Shown one piece after another: positions 15,535 to 24,174 of a stretch of DNA of 64,000 nt. Made by a program: the position numbers and the translations under genes. Source of the DNA: Butyrivibrio hungatei (GTDB lineage Bacteria; Bacillota; Clostridia; Lachnospirales; Lachnospiraceae); the NCBI RefSeq assembly GCF_900101605.1, contig NZ_FMUR01000006.1, forward strand, positions 1 through 64,000, in the 5' to 3' direction. The first letter of the stretch is position 1. Every line of letters starts with the position of its first letter. The notes below the pieces were generated by a model, which made no database searches, was not told the origin of the DNA, and was given only the letters and a program-made list of their open reading frames with translations.

Positions 15535-17079
15535 TTACTGTCCTCCACCAAAGAAGCCTGCCAGAGAAGAACTGTTGCTGTTTATCTTTGAAAGAGTCGT
15601 CTCCATAGTAGAAAACTTCTTGTAATACTTATCCTGTGCAGCCTCAAGTGCTTTCTGCGCATCCGAGATCTTAGTCGTATAGGCACTGTACTGTGAAGCC
15701 ATCAACTTATCTTCATAGATAGTAAACATACTTCTGTATTCCGTACCCCTCATAAGATTAAAGAGCTTATCGGAAAGAGTGCTTGATAACTGCATAAAGA
15801 AGCTCTGAACCATATCCGGATCCGTTGAGATTGCTGCACTCAGAAGGTCCGGATTTCCGCTGCTTACAGTATCATCTTTGTCACCATCTATGTGAAGCAT
15901 CTCTCTCTCATTCTCATCTGTCGAAAAATAACTTCCCGTCGCAATACCAAATGTCGCAAGAGTAATCTTACTTGTAGTGCCATCCTTCGATGTTACTTCA
16001 AAAGCCTTACTCATGATATCTTTAAGAGCATTTCTTACATTGCCGATGTTCTCATCACCGCTGAGGATTCCGTCTTTGATTTTCTTTTCCCACTCCTCAA
16101 CCTCTTTGTCAGACATCGCCTCTTTCTGATCGTCGGTAAGCATCTTGTACTTCTTTGCTTTATCGGCATTATAAAGAGTAGAAAACTCCTTCATAAGATC
16201 GTTGTACTCTTTGAGCATCTTCTTGATGTTATCATAAATACCGCTTGTATCCTGCTTAGTAGAAAGAGTTATTCCCTTGACTTCCTCGTTAACGGTAATC
16301 GTAAGTCCGTTGACCTCAAAGGTATTTGAATCGGAAGTATATTTTGTTCCGTTAAGAACTATCTCGGCACTGCTTCCTTTAATGTAATTTGTTCCCGCTG
16401 CATTTACGACAAAGCCAAGCTTTGACATTGCATCGCCTTCGGTAACTTCGAATGATGCCGCTTTTCCCATCTCCTTGGATGCCACATAAAATCTTCCGTT
16501 ACCTTCATCATAGTTAAAGTCAAGCTTCGTATGTGTTTTGGAAGAATCTGCGCTTTTAAGCTTACTGAGAACACTCTCAATCGTATCATTTTTTCCGATT
16601 GAAACTTCGATATTGTCCTGATCGTCTCCGCCTATTTTAAATTTAAGCGTCTTTGTTTCAGACTCATCACTGTCCTCGGAAAAGATACCAAGTTCTGCCA
16701 TTGTAGTTGTCTTGGAAGCGTTTTTATCGCCTACCTTAACCTTCTCACCTGTCAGATATGCAGCCTTTGCAAGGCCTATAACATCCAGTGTCTGAGTGGC
16801 ATTCATTGCAGACTCGCCTGTTACTACAGTTACGGCATTTGCATTTGAAGCCGTTGTTATCTTCTTGGAATAAGCAGACGAAAACTTCATGGAAGTCAAA
16901 GTGCCGTTATAAAAATCATTGACCTTTTTATTAAGAGCCTTTAACTTATCCTGTTTCCAGGTAAGCTTCTTCTGCTCTCCCGTATATGTATCGACTTTAT
17001 CTTTCTTTTTCTGCGTAAGAGCTGTGATGATGCTCTCTGTATCAAGACCTGAGTTCATTCCCGTAATTCTGATAGGCAT
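15535..17079 (-). CDS. fliD: Flagellar hook-associated protein 2 (filament cap) FliD
   Basis: 514 residues. The N-terminus MPIRITGMNSGLDTESIITAL with KLTWKQDKLKALNKKVNDF, and a C-terminus with YSAYTTKISDAQKALEAAQD then YYKKFSTMETTLSKINSNSS are FliD-specific coiled coils; the middle holds the usual repeated beta domains (residues ~100-260). It forms the pentameric/hexameric cap at the filament tip where flagellin is added. GGAGAAAC is placed before the ATG. Operon order flaG-fliD-fliS is the classic late arrangement. Confidence 0.95.
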   Translation of the reverse strand: MPIRITGMNSGLDTESIITALTQKKKDKVDTYTGEQKKLTWKQDKLKALNKKVNDFYNGTLTSMKFSSAYSKKITTASNANAVTVVTGESAMNATQTLDVIGLAKAAYLTGEKVKVGDKNASKTTTMAELGIFSEDSDESETKTLKFKIGGDDQDNIEVSIGKNDTIESVLSKLKSADSSKTHTKLDFNYDEGNGRFYVASKEMGKAASFEVTEGDAMSKLGFVVNAAGTNYIKGSSAEIVLNGTKYTSDSNTFEVNGLTITVNEEVKGITLSTKQDTSGIYDNIKKMLKEYNDLMKEFSTLYNADKAKKYKMLTDDQKEAMSDKEVEEWEKKIKDGILSGDENIGNVRNALKDIMSKAFEVTSKDGTTSKITLATFGIATGSYFSTDENEREMLHIDGDKDDTVSSGNPDLLSAAISTDPDMVQSFFMQLSSTLSDKLFNLMRGTEYRSMFTIYEDKLMASQYSAYTTKISDAQKALEAAQDKYYKKFSTMETTLSKINSNSSSLAGFFGGGQ

Positions 17080-17194
17080 AATGTTTCTCCTTTCTCAATC
17101 CGTGAGACATAATCGGAAATCCTTTTCCTGATAGAGCCGCTTTGTACGGCTTACTTTTCACTCATGTATTTACTGCCGCTTAGAATATTGCCGA

Positions 17195-17668
17195 TTACCT
17201 CTTCTCATCAACAAGTATTCCCGCAATTTCCCAGACTTTGGCGATCATATCAAGAGTCTCATCGGGCGGAAACTCTTTTATAACCTTCTTTGTTTCCTTA
17301 TCCACCATCTTGATAGTCACTCTGTTGGTCTTCTCATGTATACCAAAAACAGCTTCAGCATTGGACTGAACCTTCTTGGTCATCTCCGAGATTGCCTTCT
17401 TGATCTTGGCGTTATCTGCCTGTATCTGCTCCTCTGTCTCAGCTCTCTTATTTTGATTGCTTGCAAAATTCTGAGCAGATGACTCATTCTTGGAGCCTGC
17501 GGCATTGTCAGCTGCTTCAACCGTAAGATCCATATTCTGTGCGGCAGCATTAGCTTCATAATCCACAACTTCACTCTGAGCCTGGCTCTGATTATTAATC
17601 TGTGTTTTTACCTGTGGCTGTACCTGCTGAATAAGCGGGCCAAATCCGTTAATTCCATCCATTCCCAT
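17195..17668 (-). CDS. flaG: FlaG family protein
   Basis: 157 residues. The C-terminal half carries the FlaG domain: VFGIHEKTNRVTIKMVDKET, KKVIKEFPPDETLDMIAKVW. The N-terminal half is low-complexity, rich in Gln, Asn and Ala. FlaG proteins affect filament length in Campylobacter and other flagellates; mechanism is not settled. First gene after the SigD promoter at 17792-17818; GGAGG is 9 bases before the ATG. Confidence 0.88.
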   Translation of the reverse strand: MGMDGINGFGPLIQQVQPQVKTQINNQSQAQSEVVDYEANAAAQNMDLTVEAADNAAGSKNESSAQNFASNQNKRAETEEQIQADNAKIKKAISEMTKKVQSNAEAVFGIHEKTNRVTIKMVDKETKKVIKEFPPDETLDMIAKVWEIAGILVDEKR

Positions 17669-17791
17669 AATCCCATACCTCCATGTCAGAATCAGGAATC
17701 ACCTGTATATATCAACATTTACGTGCGTCTATAACTCATTCCGTTATAAGCTTTTTTTGTAATGATATGAACATAGTATTTCTTACTGATT

Positions 17792-17818
17792 ATATCGGCC
17801 GATGTACTTTATTCTTTA
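17792..17818 (-). promoter_or_regulatory. SigD promoter of flaG-fliD-fliS operon
   Basis: On the minus strand TAAA (17818-17815), exactly 15 bases, then GCCGATAT (17799-17792): a perfect Bacillus-type SigD promoter, with a ~130-base leader before flaG. Confidence 0.9.
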
Positions 17819-17879
17819 GTTATATGGAAAAGAAAATTGTAAATTTTAGAAATTTTTAAGACTTTTATGTCCGTTACGA

Positions 17880-19064
17880 TCATATTTCAAGTATCTTCGG
17901 TAGAAGTTTCGTATATGCAAATTTCTCAAACACCTTCTTCTGTCCGTTCTCCGCGATAGCCTTTCTCTCATCTTCATGCTCAAGATAATATGATGTAAGC
18001 TCAATCATTTCTTCAGGCGTATGTGCTATCACAAGCTCTTTTCCATTCTCAAAATACTCATCGATTTCTTTCTGATATGTGGTGATAAGAAATCCGCCTG
18101 CTGCCAGAACATCAAGCACACGAAGCGGAACTCCCGAGATGATAGACCGTAGCGTAATATTAAGGTTAACTTTGCTACGCCTAAACACCTGCGGCATCTT
18201 GGTCAAATAGTCCGCAATCCCCAGATTGATGACACCTTCAATGGGCTTTGCATCAGGCATTGTATACAAAACCGTATCGAATCGCTCACCCATCTTCTCA
18301 AGAATATGCCTTCTTTCGTTGACCGTGACTTTTTTTCGCAGCATATCACGGACAACCCTGTCATAATCAAGATCGTAATTTCCCGTATCTTCAAATCTGA
18401 TATATTCGCGAAGCCTCTTTATATGCTCGGGTGTTATCGCCTTTTCATCTGTAAAAAGGTCATGACCGTATATCTTTTCCTGAAGAGTTATCACCGTATC
18501 TATATATTCTTTAAGATCGGGCGGAAGATACTCCACCTGATCGTAAAAATTAAATTCGTTGTCGTATAGATTTCCCAAGAAACAGACATCGTGCAAGTAT
18601 ACTATCCTTCCGTCCGTCTCCGCATCAAGTTCCTTACAAAATCCTGACAGTCTTTTTTCATTAACTCCAAGAGGCGAGTATTTAACGGTCTCTATTCCCT
18701 TGGCCACCATCTCTTCGTAGGTTCCCCTGTCAAAGACATATACTCTGTTCACCGGATTTTTTATGGTATGTGAATCAAGCGTATAATGCGGACAGTCAAA
18801 TACCCACGACACGTATGGCGTATCATACTTCATACATGCTTCGGAAATGCTCGGGTAATAGCAAAAGCTGTAGACTATGTCGTAATATCTTTTGCCCGCT
18901 TCTTCCTTGGTCAAAAGAGCTCTGAATCCGGCATCATCTTCATCTGTAAGTTTATAACCATGCAGCTTAAACTTGATGACATCGACTTCGTGCCCAAGCC
19001 TTTTCATTGCATCCATGCAGTCTTCGCCGTTAAATTCATCCCAGTAGTAGTAAAGTATTCGCAT
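17880..19064 (-). CDS. GT-B glycosyltransferase (CgeB/DUF3880-like), last gene of the flgL-fliW-csrA operon
   Basis: 394 residues. The start MRILYYYWDEFNGEDCMDAM and the C-terminal GVPLRVLDVLAAGGFLITTY followed by EYFENGKELVIAHTPEEM match the DUF3880 plus glycosyltransferase-1 (PF13524) architecture. The 'PLRVLDVLA-GGFL' block binds the nucleotide sugar. I chose the ATG at 19064 because GAGGGACGG precedes it. It is 92 bases after csrA and ends this operon. In other bacteria CgeB-like/maf-type enzymes next to flagellin genes glycosylate flagellin; here that is inference. Confidence 0.75.
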   Translation of the reverse strand: MRILYYYWDEFNGEDCMDAMKRLGHEVDVIKFKLHGYKLTDEDDAGFRALLTKEEAGKRYYDIVYSFCYYPSISEACMKYDTPYVSWVFDCPHYTLDSHTIKNPVNRVYVFDRGTYEEMVAKGIETVKYSPLGVNEKRLSGFCKELDAETDGRIVYLHDVCFLGNLYDNEFNFYDQVEYLPPDLKEYIDTVITLQEKIYGHDLFTDEKAITPEHIKRLREYIRFEDTGNYDLDYDRVVRDMLRKKVTVNERRHILEKMGERFDTVLYTMPDAKPIEGVINLGIADYLTKMPQVFRRSKVNLNITLRSIISGVPLRVLDVLAAGGFLITTYQKEIDEYFENGKELVIAHTPEEMIELTSYYLEHEDERKAIAENGQKKVFEKFAYTKLLPKILEI

Positions 19065-19102
19065 TCCGTCCCTCGTTGTGTACCATGTATAAAAAGTATT
19101 AC

Positions 19103-19140
19103 GCAAAAACTAACGGCTGCCCCATTTCCGGTAGCAGCCG
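19103..19140 (-). terminator. Terminator between csrA and the glycosyltransferase gene
   Basis: CGGCTGC and GCAGCCG (19113-19140) form a stem around CCGGAAATGGGG; on the minus strand it is followed by TTAGTTTTTG. It lies just after csrA and in front of the glycosyltransferase start, so that gene would need read-through or its own promoter. Confidence 0.75.
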
Positions 19141-19156
19141 CTGTAATTCACTTCGA

Positions 19157-19372
19157 TCAAAGCAATTTCTTGAGTTCCTCGATTCCGGATACATCTGTTG
19201 CTTCTTTATTCTCATTCTGAATCTGGATATATACTTCTTTTCTATAAATCGGGATATCCTTGGGAGCCGCGATTCCAATCTTAATCTGGTCTCCTCTGAT
19301 ATCAAGTACAGTAATCTCTATATTGTTATTAATAACGATAGCTTCGTTCTTTTTTCTTGATAATGCTAACAT
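19157..19372 (-). CDS. csrA: Carbon storage regulator CsrA
   Basis: 71 residues. MLALSRKKNEAIVINNNIEI, TVLDIRGDQIKIGIAAPKDI and IYRKEVYIQIQNEN are textbook CsrA; R6 and the R44 of the YRKEVY strand form the RNA-binding face. It binds GGA motifs in mRNA leaders and represses translation, classically of flagellin. Its antagonist gene fliW lies 24 bases upstream in the same operon. Confidence 0.96.
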   Translation of the reverse strand: MLALSRKKNEAIVINNNIEITVLDIRGDQIKIGIAAPKDIPIYRKEVYIQIQNENKEATDVSGIEELKKLL

Positions 19373-19396
19373 ATCCTTTCCCTCCCTATGGTATGA

Positions 19397-19855
19397 TCAT
19401 GCTTTAGTTGCTTTGTTGTTCTGCAAAATCTCATAAATAGGGAACTTTACAGGATATTCCTCATTATCGATAATTGTCTGGGTAGCTTTCATCTCTTTTG
19501 TATTGATGATGAAGGGTCCCTTAAGGTTTACTGTCATCTGCTTAAGATCATGCGGAACCGTAACCGTTACAAGCACGAGCATATCCTCATCCTGCAGATC
19601 TCCGATGTCAGCTACAGCTTCCTTATCTACCATAGGCTGATAATCCGGGCAAACAAAGAGCGGATCCATAACAGGCATTGCAAATCCGGGTTCCTCTACT
19701 GACTGCAACCACTTAATAGTATTTGTTCCCTGCTCCTCATCGTGCATAAGTGTGAATCTCTTAAGATCAGGAAAACCGATTATTCCATTTGGAAAAGAAA
19801 TGATCTTACTATCTTCAATCTCAACCTCTCCAAAGATTCTAGTGTTTAATTTCAT
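19397..19855 (-). CDS. fliW: Flagellar assembly factor FliW
   Basis: 152 residues. FGEVEIEDSKIISFPNGIIG, FPDLKRFTLM and a C-terminal KGPFIINTKEMKATQTI identify FliW. It binds flagellin in the cytosol and, when free, binds CsrA allosterically and relieves repression of the flagellin mRNA. The ATG at 19855 has GGAGG 7 bases upstream. Located between flgL and csrA, as in Bacillus. Confidence 0.95.
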   Translation of the reverse strand: MKLNTRIFGEVEIEDSKIISFPNGIIGFPDLKRFTLMHDEEQGTNTIKWLQSVEEPGFAMPVMDPLFVCPDYQPMVDKEAVADIGDLQDEDMLVLVTVTVPHDLKQMTVNLKGPFIINTKEMKATQTIIDNEEYPVKFPIYEILQNNKATKA

Positions 19856-19947
19856 GCTGTAACCTCCATAATCCTGATAAAAAATGTTATTTATCACTAT
19901 TTAATTATATACGTAAAAACGTACAATTACCATACTATATGAAAGAA

Positions 19948-22059
19948 TTAAATGTAATTCATAAGTGATGTCTGGCTGATCTTACCTGTTGCCATAAGGC
20001 TTGCCTCATATGTCACCTGCGCAGATGTAAGCTGCGTAACCGCAGTGGCAAGATCGATATCCTCATTCTCAGACTTAAGTGACTCGAATGTCGTTGTCTG
20101 TGTCATAAGTCTTGAATTTACAAGGTCAAGTCTCTTGGATCTTGTTCCGTTGTCGGTAACGGCTATGTTCGCAATATCAAGAGCGCCCTGGAGAGATGTA
20201 AGCTTGTGCTCAAACTCTTTCTGGATATTTTCTCTCTGGTAGTTATATGCCTTTTTGGCTGCGGAAAGCTCTGCGTCGATTTTTTTCCATTCAGCAGATT
20301 CCTTGGCTGCGCCGGACAGTTTTTCTTCAAGTGTCTTCATAGTGGATTTTATCTGCTTTAGTGCTCCGAGCACATTTGAAAGATCGTCGATATCTCTTTT
20401 TACACTTGTTGTGAAAACCGCATCAGCTGTGGTATTAACAACAACCGATTGTGCGAATCCCACATCATAAGCGATGTCGTGCGGTGCTGAGCCTTTATTA
20501 TAAAGTATTTTCTTGCCATTGTCATCGGTATACGTACAGTTGAAGAGGTTCTGCGGTCTTATGTCTCCGCTGTCCCACTCTTTTTTGTCATATACAACAT
20601 CGATTGCATTGGCATTGATAAGCTTGGGCAGTGTAGCGAGCTTATCGGACAGTTCTTTATTCAAAAGAACTTCTCCCGTTGCCGCATTCAGATATGCAAC
20701 CGATCCTTTCGGTGTCGAATCAATGGTCTTATATACCCTGTCAATTTCATCTTCGCTTGTAGTTGTGAAGATCATGTTTGACGAAGGTATTTCCAATATC
20801 GTCTCTTTATATGACGAATACACACTTCCGTTTGCGGTAACATTGATAATATTTTTTGTGTTTGTTCCGTCGGGATTTTTTACGACTCTTCCGTCAGTAA
20901 CGGTATATGTACCGTCGCTGTTAACTACAGCCGTTGCAATCTTTCCGTCATACTCAAGCTTCATGTTGTAAGTCTGACCGATTGCATCAACCAAAGGAAG
21001 CTTAAAGCTTACTCTTTTGCCCTCGTCATTTGTATATGTAAGTGTTGTCTTCTGAACCCTCTCAGTCGAAGCGGTACCCGACTCGATATTGAAGCTCTGA
21101 AAAGATGTATCGTAAACCCCGTTCCTATCTATACCAAACTGATATTCCGTGCCGCCTTCCGTAGCCTTTATGCTATGAGAACCGTCGGGATTACTTGTGA
21201 CATTATATATAATTCCTTCACTTGTTATCGTATATGCTTCACCGTCCTCAAGTCCGTTGGGTGACGGAAGCGATACATGATGAGTTGCTCCGAGCGCCGT
21301 TGTATACGTAAGATTTATAAGTTCTACATTTCCGTTTACCGAACTTGTCGCAGGCTGCTTGAGATTCTCTCTCCACTTAAGCGAAGGAGCCGAGAAATCG
21401 TTGTCTCCGCTTCTGTAATTAAGATTGTCATAAGAAAGTCTTATCTTGCCAACGTTGTATTCTACAATATTGCTTTCCTCTACGGCAGCCTCTGCGCTCT
21501 GTCCCAGAAGATTTGTGGACTCAAGCTTGCTCATTCCGGCCACTCTGCTTGAAGATGATACATCTATAGCGTTAAACTCATCATTTATACCTGTGTAATC
21601 GGCAGTTGTCGTCTCAGAAAAAGTAAGCGACGTATCTGTTCTGTAGCCTGTAAAGATATATCTTCCGGCATAATCAACATTTCCTGTTGCGTAATACTCT
21701 TTTGAAAGAGCCTCCATCTGAGCAACTATCGTATCAAGATCGTCCACCGTAAGATCCTTGTTTGCTCCCTTTGTCGCCTGCTTTACAGTATCTGTCAGTA
21801 CCGATGTAACCGTAGATAAAGCATCTGCTGTTACATCGAGCCAGCTTTCGGCATCTTTCGCATTCTTCTCATAATATTGTGAGAGCTGAGTCACATTGCT
21901 TCGAAGGCGCAATGCTCTTATGGCGATAATGGGATCATCCGAAGGTCTTGTTATCTTCTTTCCCGTTGCCAACATGTTATTGAGCTGATCCTCGGTGAGC
22001 TTGTTGTTATTGATATTATAAAGTGAATTATTCTGCATTATCTTATTCGTGATACGCAT
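19948..22059 (-). CDS. flgL: Flagellar hook-filament junction protein FlgL (enlarged)
   Basis: 703 residues, about twice the usual ~300. The N-terminal D0/D1 (MRITNKIMQNNSLYNINNNK, GKKITRPSDDPIIAIRALRL) and C-terminal helices (LDLVNSRLMTQTTTFESLKS, ATAVTQLTSAQVTYEASLMA) are FlgL. Between about residues 170 and 560 lies a large beta-rich insert with repeated 'TYTNDEGKRVSFKLPL' / 'YDGKIATAVVNSDGTYTVT' units. FlgL joins FlgK to the filament; the insert should decorate the outside of the junction. A SigD promoter lies 92 bases upstream, and GGAGG precedes the ATG. Confidence 0.92.
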   Translation of the reverse strand: MRITNKIMQNNSLYNINNNKLTEDQLNNMLATGKKITRPSDDPIIAIRALRLRSNVTQLSQYYEKNAKDAESWLDVTADALSTVTSVLTDTVKQATKGANKDLTVDDLDTIVAQMEALSKEYYATGNVDYAGRYIFTGYRTDTSLTFSETTTADYTGINDEFNAIDVSSSSRVAGMSKLESTNLLGQSAEAAVEESNIVEYNVGKIRLSYDNLNYRSGDNDFSAPSLKWRENLKQPATSSVNGNVELINLTYTTALGATHHVSLPSPNGLEDGEAYTITSEGIIYNVTSNPDGSHSIKATEGGTEYQFGIDRNGVYDTSFQSFNIESGTASTERVQKTTLTYTNDEGKRVSFKLPLVDAIGQTYNMKLEYDGKIATAVVNSDGTYTVTDGRVVKNPDGTNTKNIINVTANGSVYSSYKETILEIPSSNMIFTTTSEDEIDRVYKTIDSTPKGSVAYLNAATGEVLLNKELSDKLATLPKLINANAIDVVYDKKEWDSGDIRPQNLFNCTYTDDNGKKILYNKGSAPHDIAYDVGFAQSVVVNTTADAVFTTSVKRDIDDLSNVLGALKQIKSTMKTLEEKLSGAAKESAEWKKIDAELSAAKKAYNYQRENIQKEFEHKLTSLQGALDIANIAVTDNGTRSKRLDLVNSRLMTQTTTFESLKSENEDIDLATAVTQLTSAQVTYEASLMATGKISQTSLMNYI

Positions 22060-22150
22060 GGCAAAAAGACCTCCGTATAAAGACCATCCTTAGTCAAAAA
22101 ATAATGCGCATCCGTGCAGCATCTTGCTATTGTATATTAGTTCACTATGA

Positions 22151-22178
22151 ATATCGGCTGGTACGCCCTGTTTCTTTA
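22151..22178 (-). promoter_or_regulatory. SigD promoter of flgL operon
   Basis: On the minus strand TAAA (22178-22175), 16 bases, GCCGATAT (22158-22151). It lies between the flgK terminator and flgL. Confidence 0.8.
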
Positions 22179-22186
22179 TATCAATC

Positions 22187-22226
22187 AAGAAAAAAGCTAA
22201 AGCGTGGTTGAACTTGCTTTAGCTTT
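22187..22226 (-). terminator. Terminator of the flgM-flgN-flgK-flgK operon
   Basis: AAAGCTAAAGC pairs with GCTTTAGCTTT (22193-22226), followed on the minus strand by TTTTTTCTTG. It lies 10 bases after flgK. Confidence 0.85.
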
Positions 22227-22236
22227 CTGTTTGTTA

Positions 22237-24090
22237 TCATACTCCGGTCTGGAGTATAAGTCTGTCGTAAATCTCAGTGAGTGTCTGTATCATCTTTGAT
22301 GAAAGATTGTATGCATTCTGGAACTTAACGAGGTTTGCCGCTTCCTCATCTTCATCTACGCCGGAATCTGAACATCTCTGATTATTGATAGTCACTTCGA
22401 GCGCGCTATAAGTCTTTTCAAGAGTGCCTGAATTGCTTGAATTCAGTGCCACATCGCCAAGTACCTTGGTAAGAAATTCTCCCGATGTCGCTCCTCTGAA
22501 TATCTTAGCCGTGTTAAACATATCTCTTAATTTCGTGAGATTTCCAAATTCTGATTCACCCTCAGTAACGTCGGCTCTTGTCGTAAGTCTGCCTGCATCC
22601 TTAAGGAGAACACCATTCACCTCAAAATTGCCTCCGCGAAGCATGTAATATCCCTTATTCTCAGATTTTTCCGTAAGCTGATCGTATGAATACTGTGCTG
22701 CCGAATTCATATCGATTCCTCCGGTAAGAAGGAATTGTCCGGGTTTCTCATCGGAACCCGAAGGATATCCCGTGGTCATAATATCATTTACAGCTGACGA
22801 AAACTGTCTTATCCACTCATTCATCTGTGAGAGATAATAAGGAATTCCCTGATAATCGTTAAATTTACCGACGGAAACTTTTCTGTTCGCATCGGGAAGA
22901 GTCTTTAGCGTTTCATCGTCTATTGTAAATGTATAAGTATCTTTTCCGTCATATTCCCAGCTGTCATATCTGTAATCCTGATCACCGATATGGATTGCGC
23001 CCTGAATTGGAAGCGTACACTTAGTCATATCCATAAGATTTTTGTCGGTGACTTTTACGGTCACCTTGACAGGATGCGAACCGTCGTCCACAAACGTACA
23101 GTCTCCGTTAAAGTAATGACCGTTATTTCCGTCCCTTATAGCAAGGAGTCCCTGAAGTTCTCCGCCGATAAGCTTTGAATCAATGGCAAAATCAGAAAGT
23201 TCCGCTATATTATCGCCATCCTTATAGCTTGCACTTCCCCACTTAATATCGTAAAGTCCGTCAATATCATTCTGGTTTGTAGCTCCGTCCGACGGTCTTG
23301 AAACGCAGACCATCTGTCTGAAGTCGTAAGTATCAACAAGCTCATATCCACCGGCAACCCAGATCTGGTAACGTGTAGCGCCGGTTTCCCTGTCAGGCTG
23401 CGTATCATCAACGATAGGAGTCTCTTTTACCTCAACCGAGACCAATTTGGAAAGATCGTCTATCAAAAGATCTCTTTTATCCCTGAGTTCGTTTGCGATT
23501 GTTCCCGTCATCTCGATTATATTGATCTGCTTGTTGATGGAAGCAACTTCCTGAGCTATCGACGTAACTCTGTCGGCACAGAGCTTTATCTCCGAATTTA
23601 CGTCCGACTGCGCGCCCTGAAGATTGGTATAGGCATTGTTAAAATACTCAGTTATACTCTTCATCTGCGATATGAACGTGCTCTTTGACTCTGTCGTTCC
23701 CGCTGCCGTCATTACCGACTGAAGCGAAGAACTCATCTTGGTGAAAAGAGATGCGAAACCGGTCGTTCCGTCATCATCAAGATACTGCTCGATCAGCTTG
23801 TTGTAATAGTTCTTTTGGCTTACGTTTCCGAGCAGCTGTTCGTTATTTCTGAACTTAGCATCATAGAAGCTGTCACGTACTCTCTCGATCGCGATAGTAT
23901 CAACACCGGCACCTGCGCAGCCATACTTGGCAAATACTCTTATAGCATCGGAAGCTTCCTGCTTAACCTTCTGTCTGCTGTATCCATCGGTATTTACATT
24001 CGATATGTTGTTTGCTGTTGTGTTAAGTGCTGCATTTGCGGCTCTAAGTCCGGATGCTGCAATATTAAGTCCAAAAAATGTCGATGTCAT
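22237..24090 (-). CDS. flgK: Flagellar hook-associated protein FlgK, paralogue A
   Basis: 617 residues. N-terminus FGLNIAASGLRAANAALNTT, ANNISNVNTDGYSRQKV is the rod/hook-associated signature, and the C-terminus EEAANLVKFQNAYNLSSKMI, QTLTEIYDRLILQ is the FlgK D0 helix. The middle region is extended and beta-rich. It forms the first hook-filament junction ring. It lies directly behind a second, diverged flgK (24175-25833), 84 bases away. GGAGGG precedes the ATG. Confidence 0.93.
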   Translation of the reverse strand: MTSTFFGLNIAASGLRAANAALNTTANNISNVNTDGYSRQKVKQEASDAIRVFAKYGCAGAGVDTIAIERVRDSFYDAKFRNNEQLLGNVSQKNYYNKLIEQYLDDDGTTGFASLFTKMSSSLQSVMTAAGTTESKSTFISQMKSITEYFNNAYTNLQGAQSDVNSEIKLCADRVTSIAQEVASINKQINIIEMTGTIANELRDKRDLLIDDLSKLVSVEVKETPIVDDTQPDRETGATRYQIWVAGGYELVDTYDFRQMVCVSRPSDGATNQNDIDGLYDIKWGSASYKDGDNIAELSDFAIDSKLIGGELQGLLAIRDGNNGHYFNGDCTFVDDGSHPVKVTVKVTDKNLMDMTKCTLPIQGAIHIGDQDYRYDSWEYDGKDTYTFTIDDETLKTLPDANRKVSVGKFNDYQGIPYYLSQMNEWIRQFSSAVNDIMTTGYPSGSDEKPGQFLLTGGIDMNSAAQYSYDQLTEKSENKGYYMLRGGNFEVNGVLLKDAGRLTTRADVTEGESEFGNLTKLRDMFNTAKIFRGATSGEFLTKVLGDVALNSSNSGTLEKTYSALEVTINNQRCSDSGVDEDEEAANLVKFQNAYNLSSKMIQTLTEIYDRLILQTGV

Positions 24091-24174
24091 AATCTCTTCC
24101 CTCCGACATATTTATGTTTTGTGCCAATGTGCCAATATCGCTTTATATAAGCGCTTCAAAAATCAATTTCGAGA

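Noticed and set aside
24091-24174. SigD promoter between the two flgK genes
   Set aside because: TAAA and GCGATATT occur but directly adjacent, not 15-16 bases apart; the genes are more simply one operon.
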